NCBI RefSeq assembly: GCF_004114955.1 | Contig: NZ_CP030053.1 | Location: forward strand, 2,046,001 to 2,110,000 | DNA from: Bradyrhizobium guangzhouense | GTDB lineage: Bacteria; Pseudomonadota; Alphaproteobacteria; Rhizobiales; Xanthobacteraceae | Length of the DNA stretch: 64,000 bases | Direction of reading: 5' to 3' | Shown here: in pieces, positions 46,003 through 54,648 of the stretch | How positions within the stretch are numbered: the first letter of the stretch is position 1 | Layout of the letters: every line of letters begins with the position of its first letter | The notes under the pieces: model-generated | Database searches by the model: none | The model's input: the letters and a program-made list of their open reading frames with translations, nothing else | Told to the model about the DNA's origin: nothing | Position numbers and translations under genes: made by a program

Positions 46003-46962
46003 TCATGCTCCCGGCGCTCCTTCGTCTGCCGGCTGTACCTCCAATGCCTCACTCTCTACGGCTTGGGAATGCCCTGCGAAGCGCTGCCTTTCGCGGCGGA
46101 AAATCTCGACGAGATAGTCGGCGACCGCGCGGACACGAGGCACTTTCGTCAGGTCGGGGCGGATAAGAAGCCAGAGCTCGCGCTCGAGCATCGGCGCGTC
46201 GAAGTCGATCTCGGCAAGCTGCCGATCATTGTCGGCGAGATAGCGTGGCAGCAGTGCAATTCCAAAGCCTGCTCGTGCCGCGGCAGCTTGCGCTATCTGG
46301 CTGTTGGCGCGGAGTGCGAAACGGCGCCCGGGGAAGTGTCGTTCAAGCCACTCGGCCTCCGCGATCGAGTCGGCCTCTCTGTCGAAGCCAATGAGGGGCA
46401 ATCGCGTCAGCGCGTCCGGTTCAGCGTGCAGGCCGGCTGCGACATACAAACCAAAGTAGATCGTGCCGACACGTCGGCCCGCGAGCTCGCTGCCCTTGGG
46501 GTGACCAAATCGCAAAGCGATGTCGGCCTCCCTTCGGGCCAGGCTCAGGAGCCTGACCTCTCCAATGAGCTCGAGATCTATCCCCGGATGGCGTCCATGC
46601 AGCCCGTCCAGTCGGTCGATCAGAAATCCTTCCGCCAGGCTGCGCCCGGCGGTGACCCGCACGAGGCCACTGAGCTCCACGCCCGCATCGAGGCGCCGCA
46701 GAACCGAGAGCGCGGCACTGTCCATGACGGTCGCTTCTTCCAGCACTGCTCTGCCGTCGGCCGTGAGTACGTAGCCCTCGGCGCGGCGCTCGAACAAGGC
46801 GCGTCCCAGCAGCGCCTCGAGACGAGCAACCCGGCGGGACACCGTTGCATGATTGACGCGAAGCGCGCGGGCGGTGGCGGACAGCGAACGATGTCGCGCC
46901 AGCGCCGCGAAATAGCGAACGTCTTCCCAGTCGAGGTCGCCTGTGCATTTCTTATCAAGCAT
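46003..46962 (-). CDS. LysR-family transcriptional regulator (divergent to TPP enzyme)
   Basis: A 319-residue LysR protein of the type with LDWEDVRYFAALARHRSLSATARALRVNHATVSRRVARLEALLG as winged helix, followed by an effector domain starting SGLVRVTAGRSLAEGFL. I chose the ATG at 46962 because the family normally begins a few residues before DWEDVRYF; the frame is open upstream to 47103. There is no ribosome-binding site, and TATAAA lies 7 bases before the ATG, so the transcript may be nearly leaderless. It is divergent from the TPP-dependent decarboxylase at 47185, its most likely target. Confidence 0.87.
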   Translation of the reverse strand: MLDKKCTGDLDWEDVRYFAALARHRSLSATARALRVNHATVSRRVARLEALLGRALFERRAEGYVLTADGRAVLEEATVMDSAALSVLRRLDAGVELSGLVRVTAGRSLAEGFLIDRLDGLHGRHPGIDLELIGEVRLLSLARREADIALRFGHPKGSELAGRRVGTIYFGLYVAAGLHAEPDALTRLPLIGFDREADSIAEAEWLERHFPGRRFALRANSQIAQAAAARAGFGIALLPRYLADNDRQLAEIDFDAPMLERELWLLIRPDLTKVPRVRAVADYLVEIFRRERQRFAGHSQAVESEALEVQPADEGAPGA

Positions 46963-47184
46963 AGAGAATTTATAGCGAGTTCCCGGCAAAGCGGCGAGGG
47001 CTAAACTCGCGCAATGGTAGAAAAAAAGGTAGGTGGGAAACTGGCGACGAGCCGTCGCCTCGCGCACGCCGTTCGCCGCTTGATAAAGGGCGGCCGTCGT
47101 CATTCCGGCGATCGTTCGTCACGCAACTTCGACTGCGCATTCAAGCGCGGCGGAGCGCCGAGCCGGCGCTGGAGCTGAGTGGCC

Positions 47185-48912
47185 ATGCTTAAACAGCCCA
47201 ACGGCAACGTGGCGTCCTATCTGATTGCCCGGCTAGAGGAGCTTGGCATCGAACATCTGTTCAACGTACCCGGCAGCTATTGTCGTGGATTTCTTGCGGA
47301 GCTTGCCAAGAAATCCGGGCTGAAGGCCATCTTCACGACATATGAGATGGAAGCCGCGTACGCAGCCGACGCCTATGCCCGCATCAAGGGGTATGGCGCG
47401 ATGTGCAGCACTTATGGCGTCGGTGCGTTGAGTGCGCTCAATGGCGTCGTCGGGGCTTTCGTCGAACGCTGTCCGGTCGTCGTTATCAACGGAAGTCCTT
47501 CTGCAAGTCAGCTCGATCTTGAGATCGACTACGGCATCATGTTCCAGCATTCGACGGGTCAGCTCAAGACGGACCTGACGATCTATTCGCAGACGACGGT
47601 GGCAACAGCCGTGATCGAGCGGGCGGAAGAAGCGCCAGACAAGATCGACGAGGTTCTGATCGCCTGCATGACGCGTCGGCGCCCTGTCTACATCGAAATC
47701 AGTCAGGATCTATGGGAGCAATCCTGTGCATTGCCGGTGGGCAGGCTCAGCGCTGCGTTATCGATCGTCAATGCAGACTCGCTGTCGGAATGCCTCGACG
47801 ATGCAATGGCGCGGCTCGCCGGCGCGCAGCGTCCCGTGTTGTGGGTCGGCGAAGAGCTCGATCGCTGGCGATTGCATCAGGAATGTGCGGACCTGTTGCG
47901 CGCGAGCGGGCTCGCCTATGTCACCACCCTGGCCGGAAAATCGGTGCTGGCCGAGACCACGAGGGGATTCCTCGGCGTGTATGATCGCCGGTTCGCGACG
48001 CCCGATCTTCAGGAGTTTGTCGAGAGAGCCGATTTTGTCATTGCACTGGGCACCACGATCACCGATTTCGTCGGAGACATAGTCGCGAAAGACTACGGCA
48101 GCATGATCCTCGCTTCGCAGGGTGGGGTCCGCATCGGACATCATATCTACAGCGACGTCAGCCTCAGGGATTTCATCGTTGGGCTGACGCAGCGATTGGG
48201 AGGTCATGCCGACGCTCCACCCGCTTGGGAAACGGCATCGAAGCGTCAGGCCGCCGACGTCCCATCTGGCGATTCACCCATGACTTTCGATCTTCTCTTC
48301 GCTCGCATGCCGGATTTCGTGCGGGGCAAGATTGTGATCGCGGACACCGGCCTTTCGCTCTTTGGATCCGCTGGACTGCCGATCGTCGATCGGCAGGGAT
48401 TTTTGTCGCAATCGATCTGGATGTCGATCGGATACAGCCTCGGAGCTTCGGTCGGCGCGGCCTGTGCCGGCGCCAAGCGGCCGGTCGTGTTCGTGGGAGA
48501 TGCCGCCTTTCGGGAGGGGCCACAGGCCCTCTCCACGCTGGTTCAGTACAAGCTGCCCGCCGTGATCTGCGTGATGAACAACGGGATCATGGGGATTCAG
48601 CAGTTCATGGGCCATCCGCGATTCTACGATAGCCCGCACGGCCAGCCGGACGGTCACAATGTGCTCCGTCGCTGGGATTACTGCGCGTTAGCTGGCGCTT
48701 TTGGTGCACGATATGCAAGCGCCAGAACCCTGGCCGAATTCGACCAGGCGCTGCGACTGGCAGCTGAGCTGACCGACGTGCCGATCTTGATCGATGTCAT
48801 GCTCGATGAACGGGATATCCCGAGCGTGATCCGTCACACCATCGGGCGCACCGCTCCCGAGGCGGTTCAGGCGAATTTCGAGGCGCCGCTGCTGCGACGC
48901 ATCGTGCCTTGA
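47185..48912 (+). CDS. Thiamine-pyrophosphate-dependent 2-oxoacid decarboxylase-like enzyme
   Basis: A protein of about 575 residues with the three-domain fold of pyruvate/indolepyruvate decarboxylases. The N-terminal domain has HLFNVPGSYCRGFL and the cofactor-activating Glu in TYEMEAAYAADAYARIKG. The C-terminal TPP motif runs from VVFVGDAAFREG to AVICVMNNGIMG. In place of the adjacent His-His pair of true pyruvate/indolepyruvate decarboxylases it has MFQHSTGQ with a single His, so the reaction may differ. The start is ATG 47185 or GTG 47179, both behind GGAG. It is divergent from a LysR regulator and lies 246 bases before the carboxypeptidase gene. Confidence 0.85.
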   Translation: MLKQPNGNVASYLIARLEELGIEHLFNVPGSYCRGFLAELAKKSGLKAIFTTYEMEAAYAADAYARIKGYGAMCSTYGVGALSALNGVVGAFVERCPVVVINGSPSASQLDLEIDYGIMFQHSTGQLKTDLTIYSQTTVATAVIERAEEAPDKIDEVLIACMTRRRPVYIEISQDLWEQSCALPVGRLSAALSIVNADSLSECLDDAMARLAGAQRPVLWVGEELDRWRLHQECADLLRASGLAYVTTLAGKSVLAETTRGFLGVYDRRFATPDLQEFVERADFVIALGTTITDFVGDIVAKDYGSMILASQGGVRIGHHIYSDVSLRDFIVGLTQRLGGHADAPPAWETASKRQAADVPSGDSPMTFDLLFARMPDFVRGKIVIADTGLSLFGSAGLPIVDRQGFLSQSIWMSIGYSLGASVGAACAGAKRPVVFVGDAAFREGPQALSTLVQYKLPAVICVMNNGIMGIQQFMGHPRFYDSPHGQPDGHNVLRRWDYCALAGAFGARYASARTLAEFDQALRLAAELTDVPILIDVMLDERDIPSVIRHTIGRTAPEAVQANFEAPLLRRIVP

Positions 48913-48988
48913 TGCGGTACCAGTTCCTCGGTGCCGCGGCCCTGCCAAGTTGATCTGTGCGATTCTTATCACTCATTGAGAAAATATT

Positions 48989-49009
48989 ACGGGTTCCTCG
49001 CGAACCCGT
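48989..49009. terminator. Hairpin between the TPP enzyme and carboxypeptidase genes
   Basis: ACGGGTTC (48989-48996) and GAACCCGT (49002-49009) form an 8-base-pair stem with a 5-base loop, 77 bases after the decarboxylase stop. There is no T-run on the forward strand; on the reverse strand the flank is AATATTTTC. It may separate the decarboxylase from the carboxypeptidase-LodA transcription unit. Confidence 0.4.
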
Positions 49010-49158
49010 TGCAGACTAGTCTCCCGCCAAGATTGTGGCAGCGTCCCATTAAAGCCTCTCAGGGCACTGGGCGCAATTCCTATTGCTGAATACAGAGGCG
49101 ACGAGACGACATTTTCGACGGACCAACGTTCCGATATCCGATTTCAGCGAGGTCATTC

Positions 49159-50763
49159 ATGAGCGCAATGCCTTTTGAAGAACAGCCATCGGACCCGCCG
49201 CTTCTCGATACGGTCATCTATGGTGCGCGCAAGGAAGACTCGATAACGGACACGACCGAGGCATCAGTCGCCACTCAACACGAGCTCACCGTCGGTGGGG
49301 TGACACTCGAATACACTGCCAGGGCAGGCCATCTGGTTACGGTCGACCTGTACAGCGGGCAGCCGGCTGCGAAGCTGTTCTACGTGGCATTCACGGCCAA
49401 TGTTCCAAATCAGAAAGAGCGCCCCGTCACGTTCTTCTACAACGGAGGGCCGGGTTCCTCGTCGGTCTACCTCCTGCTCGGTTCGTTCGGCCCACGGCGC
49501 ATCAGGACGAGCATGCCGGACTTCACGCCGCCCGCGCCCTACGCCTTGGAAGACAATCAGGATACTCTCCTGGACCATTCGGATCTCGTCTTCATCAATC
49601 CCGTCGGCACCGGCTACTCGGCAGCGATCGCGCCGAACAAGAACAAGGATTTCTGGGGGGTAGACCAGGACGCCGGATGCATAAAGCAGTTCATCAAGCG
49701 CTACCTGACCGTCTTTCAGCGCTGGAATTCGCCAAAGTTCCTTTTCGGCGAGTCATACGGCACGCCCAGAACCTGCGTCCTCACCTGGATGTTGCATGAG
49801 GACGGTGTCGATTTGAACGGCGTCGTCCTGCAATCCTCCATCCTCGACTATTCCAAGGCGAGCAATCCGATCGGGACACTGCCGACGTTGGCGGCCGACG
49901 CGCACTATTGGAAAAAGGTCGCCACCAAGCCTCCTCCCAAGGATCTTCCGTCCTTCATGGAGTCAGTGGAGGCATTCGCCCGCGGTCCTTACGCGAAGGC
50001 GCTGTCCGAGTATCCAAAGATCAAGCCGGAACTTCTAGAAACCCTCAGCGAAATCCTCGGGATTCCGCCTGCGACACTGCGTCATTGGAAATTGAATCCT
50101 GCCGCCGACGACGCGACGCCATTTCTGACGAGCCTGCGCCGGGACGAAGGCTATGCGATCGGGTCCTACGATGGGCGCAACTATGCGGACGAAGAAGGAA
50201 TTGCCGGCGCAATTTCCCCGGATTCCGGGAACAACGACCCGACGATCACGGCGATCGGCGGCGTCTATACCACGATGTGGAACGTCTATCTCAATGAAGA
50301 GCTGAAATACACTTCGGTATCGCCGTTCCTGGACTCAAACGATGAGGCCTTCAAAAACTGGGATTTCCGCCATATCGATCCAACGGGCGCACACAAGGGC
50401 GGACCCGATTCTCTCTACACAGCCGGCGATCTTGCCGCGGCCATGTCGCTCAACCCGAATTTGAAAGTATTTTCAGCCAACGGTTACTACGACGCTGTGA
50501 CGCCGTTCTTCCAGACGAAACTGAATTTCGAGCAGATGCCGCTCAAGGGCCCACATACGGCCGAGCGGATAGAGATCCGAAATTATGGCTCGGGTCACAT
50601 GGTCTATCTCGACAATGAGTCGCGGGCGGCGATGAAGGCCGACCTGGCCAATTTCTACCAGCCGCCACCGCCGACTGCGGCTGCGGCTGCACGATCAGTT
50701 CAGCAGGCCGGAAAAATTCACAGCACGCGCGTTCGTAGGCGGATGAGCCGCACTCCGTACTAG
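49159..50763 (+). CDS. Serine carboxypeptidase, peptidase family S10
   Basis: A 534-residue S10-type serine carboxypeptidase homologue. The oxyanion-hole motif FFYNGGPGSSSVYLLLGSFGPRR lies near residue 95, the nucleophile Ser199 in FLFGESYGTPR, the catalytic Asp445 in SANGYYDAVTPF and His480 in NYGSGHMVYLD, so the triad is complete. No signal peptide is visible at the N terminus (MSAMPFEEQPSDPPLLD), unlike secreted S10 enzymes, and the C terminus ends in a Pro/Ala/Arg-rich tail. GAGG precedes the ATG. It is the first gene of a forward unit with a LodA-like oxidase fusion, a LodB-like flavoprotein and a haloperoxidase; it may trim a peptide substrate or product of that system. Confidence 0.88.
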   Translation: MSAMPFEEQPSDPPLLDTVIYGARKEDSITDTTEASVATQHELTVGGVTLEYTARAGHLVTVDLYSGQPAAKLFYVAFTANVPNQKERPVTFFYNGGPGSSSVYLLLGSFGPRRIRTSMPDFTPPAPYALEDNQDTLLDHSDLVFINPVGTGYSAAIAPNKNKDFWGVDQDAGCIKQFIKRYLTVFQRWNSPKFLFGESYGTPRTCVLTWMLHEDGVDLNGVVLQSSILDYSKASNPIGTLPTLAADAHYWKKVATKPPPKDLPSFMESVEAFARGPYAKALSEYPKIKPELLETLSEILGIPPATLRHWKLNPAADDATPFLTSLRRDEGYAIGSYDGRNYADEEGIAGAISPDSGNNDPTITAIGGVYTTMWNVYLNEELKYTSVSPFLDSNDEAFKNWDFRHIDPTGAHKGGPDSLYTAGDLAAAMSLNPNLKVFSANGYYDAVTPFFQTKLNFEQMPLKGPHTAERIEIRNYGSGHMVYLDNESRAAMKADLANFYQPPPPTAAAAARSVQQAGKIHSTRVRRRMSRTPY

Positions 50764-50859
50764 GTACCAGTCAGTTCGCAATTCCTCGAGCACCCTTCCT
50801 CATCGGGACTATCATCGCGAGCAAGATGACGGCCCTGAGCACCTTGTGGATCCGGCGTC

Positions 50860-53800
50860 ATGACCACGTTCAGAATTCACCCCGCCATCGGCATCGCGCG
50901 CGTCGGCAACTCCGATGACTACGTGATCGCGCCGGAGACCATGGCAGGGAGTCCGGCTACCGACGGGACCAGACTGACGGGTGGATTGCCGATCCGGCGG
51001 GGAACCGAGAGCGAGCCCATTCGGAGCAGCGATCTTCGCGATGCATCCGGGGCCCTGAAGCGTCACGCCGCACGGTTTCGCCTTTTCTCCTATGGTGATG
51101 GCAATCCCGAAAGCTGGCCCCGTGGCGACGGTCGCGAAGTCCGGATTGGCGACGAGATCGACGGACGAAAGATCGCCGATATCATCTGGACCGTGCATAT
51201 TGCGAACAAGAAGACAAACTGGTTCGTGCTCGCCGAGAGCGATCCGCAGGGGATCGAAAGCTACGAGAATGGGAACCTCCCTGAAATTCGAAATCCGTCC
51301 TTGACACAGGCCGGTGCTCCGCAACCCCCCGACAAGCTCGCCACGCTCGCTTTGCCGGATCGCTTGCGCAAGCTTGTGATCGATCCTGGCCCGCGTGTCG
51401 TGTCCGGCGCGTCGGCGGCTCCTGTTCGGTTTGATGCGCCGACCCCCGCGAGATATTTCGACGGTGCTCGCGGAGCGGTCGTCGATATGCCCGACTATCC
51501 GAAATCGTTTCCATCCAACGGCCTCGGACCACTCGACTGTCCTTCCGGGCCGATCGATAGCCTGGGTGAAATTCAGACCGATTCCTTCGGTCGGCTTCTC
51601 GTGCTCGGCGGTCGGGGCCCTGCGGTTGCGTGGAAGATTGCGGGAAAATCGCCCCTCGACGACGACGTCAACAACAACCAATGGTTCGATGATACGTCGG
51701 ACGGGCCGGTCAGTGCGACGATCGTCTTCGAGGACGGCGGTCGTGCGGCCGCGCATGGCGCGTGGGTGTCGGCGACCGATCCCTCCTTCGCGCCGCAGAT
51801 CCTCAATGTCGTATCGATGTGGGATGACGTTTACGATGTCTGGGTACGTCAACTCGAACTCGCCCCCGACATCTTCGACAAGACGTCCCAGGCTTACAAT
51901 CCGGCCTACAAGCCCACTTTCGGCGACCAGGTTGCGCCCATCCTCAAAAGTGCGAGCCAGCAGCACTGGGTTGCCAATCTCAGTCAGAACGGCATCGCAG
52001 CGCATGCTGCCTTGGCCAGGATCACGGAGACGACCGATCCTGCGAGGACGTCATTGGCTGGCTTGTCTGCGGTCTTCAGGGATCCGTCGCAGGATCAGTT
52101 GAAAAATACCACCCTGATGCCTCTGCACCTCGGCGATGCAGATCAGTCACTACTCGCCTTGCGGCAAACGCAGCACTTCTTTCTGAAGCAATGGAATAAG
52201 GGCCGTGACTATTTTCGGCCGGGCTCCGGCTCCCTCGGTCCCGGGGAATTTCTGGACAAGGCTACACTCGTCAATTGCATCGGCGGCCGGTTGAGCCCGG
52301 GCATCGATCTGACATTTGTCATGCGTGAGCCGGCGCTCTACGAGCTTCCCTGGCAGACGTCGGGAGCAGGGCCATTCAGAATTCGGGCGAAGCCGCTCGC
52401 TTACGATGCGGGTCTCGTCCGCAACAATGCCTTCCTGGGCGTCGGCTACGTTCCTCGCCATGCCGATCAGTCGGGACTTGAGCCGGGGGACCTCTCCAAA
52501 TTCCTGGCCTTGCCGTGGCACACCGACTACAACTCCTGCGCGACCCATCCGTTGGATCCCCCTGTTGGCAAAGTTCGGACGTTGTTCTGGTCCTGGCCAG
52601 CGCAGCGGCCCGTTGCGGTCTACGACGCATCCCAGGTGAACTGGGGACCGCGCGACCTCGACGATTCAACCAATGTATTCCAGTTGGGTCCGCAACTATG
52701 GTCGCTTCGCGGTTGGGGCACCGACGCCGCGGATGCCGAGAATTGGGGAAGATATCAAGAGCGCAAGGACATGCTGTACAACTGGCACCGGATCGGCACG
52801 GTGCTGCAGTCCCCGGCGATTGACCCTCCACTCACGCACACCGAGTCGGGCTCGACCGTCGTCACCACCGCGCCTGATGATTGGTACCTCGAGGTTGAGA
52901 GCCAGTTGCGCGACACCGGCCTCACGCCGGTCGTGCCGTTCCCGAACTACGCGACGGAAATTCCGTCGAATCTGGTTCCGCAGCCGACGCAAGATGATGC
53001 CGGGCCAACGCCGGACAGCCAGAATCCGGGCGCGGTCCGCGAGTTGTTCTATGAACTTCTAAATGTCGACGAATATCCCGGAGCGCTGCGGAATGCGCGG
53101 CACTATGTGGATTTCTGGCTGAAATGGGCCGAGGTTTTTTCGCTCGATCCCACGGTGGCCCCGTACGATCGCACGTTCTTTCCCTATTCGCCTCAGGCAA
53201 TCGAGGACAGGATGCAGCTGATCTACCAGGAACTGTCGGATGATGCCGATCTCGTGGACCCCGACCCGTTGATCACGAACGTTGCGCAGATGGTCATCCG
53301 TATCAAGCAGTTCACGCCGCTGAACCTGCTGGACGGCGCCTGGCTCCGCAACATCGGGAAGGCCGGGCCGACGGACGAAGTGCGCGCGCTCCTGTTCTCG
53401 ATCTGGATGGATGAGTTCGGTGACGGAGAGGTGTCGAAAAATCACTGCAATATCTATCTCGATCTCTGTCATAGCGTCGGATTCTATCCGTCGGACCTGA
53501 GCAGTCGCGAATTTGCGTTCGACGAAGAGCTTTTGGACAGCGCCTTCACGGTGCCAACCTTCGAGCTTGCGATCTCGCAGTTCACCGAGGAATACTACCC
53601 AGAGATACTCGGCATGACGCTGCAGCTCGAGTGGGAGGTGCTCGGTCTCAAACCAACGCGCGATCTCCTTGCGAGCTTGGGTCTGAATCCGCATTTCTAC
53701 GTCATGCATATCGGCATCGACAATGCCGTGAACGGCCACGGCCGTCGTGCGCTCGATGCGGTTCTGCTCTATCTCCAGACGATACAAGAAGCCGGCGGGA

Positions 53801-54648
53801 CCGACGCGGTCAACAAGGCGTGGCGACGGATCTGGAACGGATATGTCGCATTCGGGCAAATCGGAAATCTGGGTCAGGATCTTCGGAACCTCATAACGGA
53901 TCCGCCGAGCCTGGAGGAGAGGATGATCGCGCTCATCAAGAGCAAGGCCGATTTCGGAAGTCGAAACCACCAGGCCCACACTTTGGGCGGGACGCCGATC
54001 AACGAGCTGTTTGCCGTGCCGGAACAGTTCCTGCAGCTCATAAAGTCCGACTTGCTGACGCCCGGTGATTGGGAGAACAGCAGGCTGAACCAGCTGATCC
54101 AGTTTCAGACGGGCGCGATGTTCAGGGTGTTCACGGATGATGAGATCGATCTGCTGAGAGACTACACGCTGTCTTTGGCCGGCGCTCCGAAGCCGCCTCC
54201 GCCGAAAGGACTGCCACCCGCTGCCGCCATGGAAGCCGTGATCAAGCAGCTGAAACCGCAGCAGATCGGCGCGGTGGGGCACACCGCGAATTCGCTGACC
54301 GACGAGTCCGGAGTGGCACATACGATCGCCTGGTGGTTCGATCAGCCACCGGCTGCATTCATGGCAGCTCTCGCATCGTCTCGGAACAACGTGATCACGC
54401 CGGGAGATCCCGCGGCGAGCTCCTTCCTGACAAACTGGATTGCGCCCACCGGGCCGATGGGAGGCGTATTCGCACAGATGGCCGTGGAGTCTCCTGGCAT
54501 GACGTGCCGCGCCGTCGTTCAACGCTGGATCGCGAACGGCTGCCCGGCAGTCGACCAGGTCGTTCGAATGCTCCGGCTGACCACGCCGTCGACGAAACGG
54601 CGACGACACAAGACCGGACGCATGTTTGGGATGGGTAGTGTCCATTGA
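50860..54648 (+). CDS. LodA-type CTQ amine oxidase fused to a haem-oxygenase-like diiron domain
   Basis: A 1262-residue two-part protein. Residues 1 to about 690 match the LodA/GoxA quinoprotein family: the hallmark FRIHPAIGIARVGNS at the N terminus, then VNCIGGRLSPGIDLTF with Cys473 and LALPWHTDYNSC with Trp553, the probable cysteine-tryptophylquinone pair, and FWSWPAQRPVAV. LodA enzymes oxidise lysine or glycine amines and release H2O2. From about residue 700 the chain resembles haem-oxygenase-like diiron oxidases (PF14518 type): MDEFGDGEVSKNH (Glu852, His862), SQFTEEYYPEILG (Glu910/911) and VMHIGIDNAVNGH (His950, Asp954, His960). LodA itself is about 726 residues, so this domain is an addition. 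There is no signal peptide. Its stop overlaps the LodB-like start. Confidence 0.85.
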   Translation: MTTFRIHPAIGIARVGNSDDYVIAPETMAGSPATDGTRLTGGLPIRRGTESEPIRSSDLRDASGALKRHAARFRLFSYGDGNPESWPRGDGREVRIGDEIDGRKIADIIWTVHIANKKTNWFVLAESDPQGIESYENGNLPEIRNPSLTQAGAPQPPDKLATLALPDRLRKLVIDPGPRVVSGASAAPVRFDAPTPARYFDGARGAVVDMPDYPKSFPSNGLGPLDCPSGPIDSLGEIQTDSFGRLLVLGGRGPAVAWKIAGKSPLDDDVNNNQWFDDTSDGPVSATIVFEDGGRAAAHGAWVSATDPSFAPQILNVVSMWDDVYDVWVRQLELAPDIFDKTSQAYNPAYKPTFGDQVAPILKSASQQHWVANLSQNGIAAHAALARITETTDPARTSLAGLSAVFRDPSQDQLKNTTLMPLHLGDADQSLLALRQTQHFFLKQWNKGRDYFRPGSGSLGPGEFLDKATLVNCIGGRLSPGIDLTFVMREPALYELPWQTSGAGPFRIRAKPLAYDAGLVRNNAFLGVGYVPRHADQSGLEPGDLSKFLALPWHTDYNSCATHPLDPPVGKVRTLFWSWPAQRPVAVYDASQVNWGPRDLDDSTNVFQLGPQLWSLRGWGTDAADAENWGRYQERKDMLYNWHRIGTVLQSPAIDPPLTHTESGSTVVTTAPDDWYLEVESQLRDTGLTPVVPFPNYATEIPSNLVPQPTQDDAGPTPDSQNPGAVRELFYELLNVDEYPGALRNARHYVDFWLKWAEVFSLDPTVAPYDRTFFPYSPQAIEDRMQLIYQELSDDADLVDPDPLITNVAQMVIRIKQFTPLNLLDGAWLRNIGKAGPTDEVRALLFSIWMDEFGDGEVSKNHCNIYLDLCHSVGFYPSDLSSREFAFDEELLDSAFTVPTFELAISQFTEEYYPEILGMTLQLEWEVLGLKPTRDLLASLGLNPHFYVMHIGIDNAVNGHGRRALDAVLLYLQTIQEAGGTDAVNKAWRRIWNGYVAFGQIGNLGQDLRNLITDPPSLEERMIALIKSKADFGSRNHQAHTLGGTPINELFAVPEQFLQLIKSDLLTPGDWENSRLNQLIQFQTGAMFRVFTDDEIDLLRDYTLSLAGAPKPPPPKGLPPAAAMEAVIKQLKPQQIGAVGHTANSLTDESGVAHTIAWWFDQPPAAFMAALASSRNNVITPGDPAASSFLTNWIAPTGPMGGVFAQMAVESPGMTCRAVVQRWIANGCPAVDQVVRMLRLTTPSTKRRRHKTGRMFGMGSVH

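Noticed and set aside
53059..54645. 528-codon reverse frame opposite the C-terminal part of the LodA-HDO fusion
   Set aside because: No ribosome-binding site and an Arg/His-rich composition typical of an antisense frame; the forward strand carries the HDO ligand pattern.
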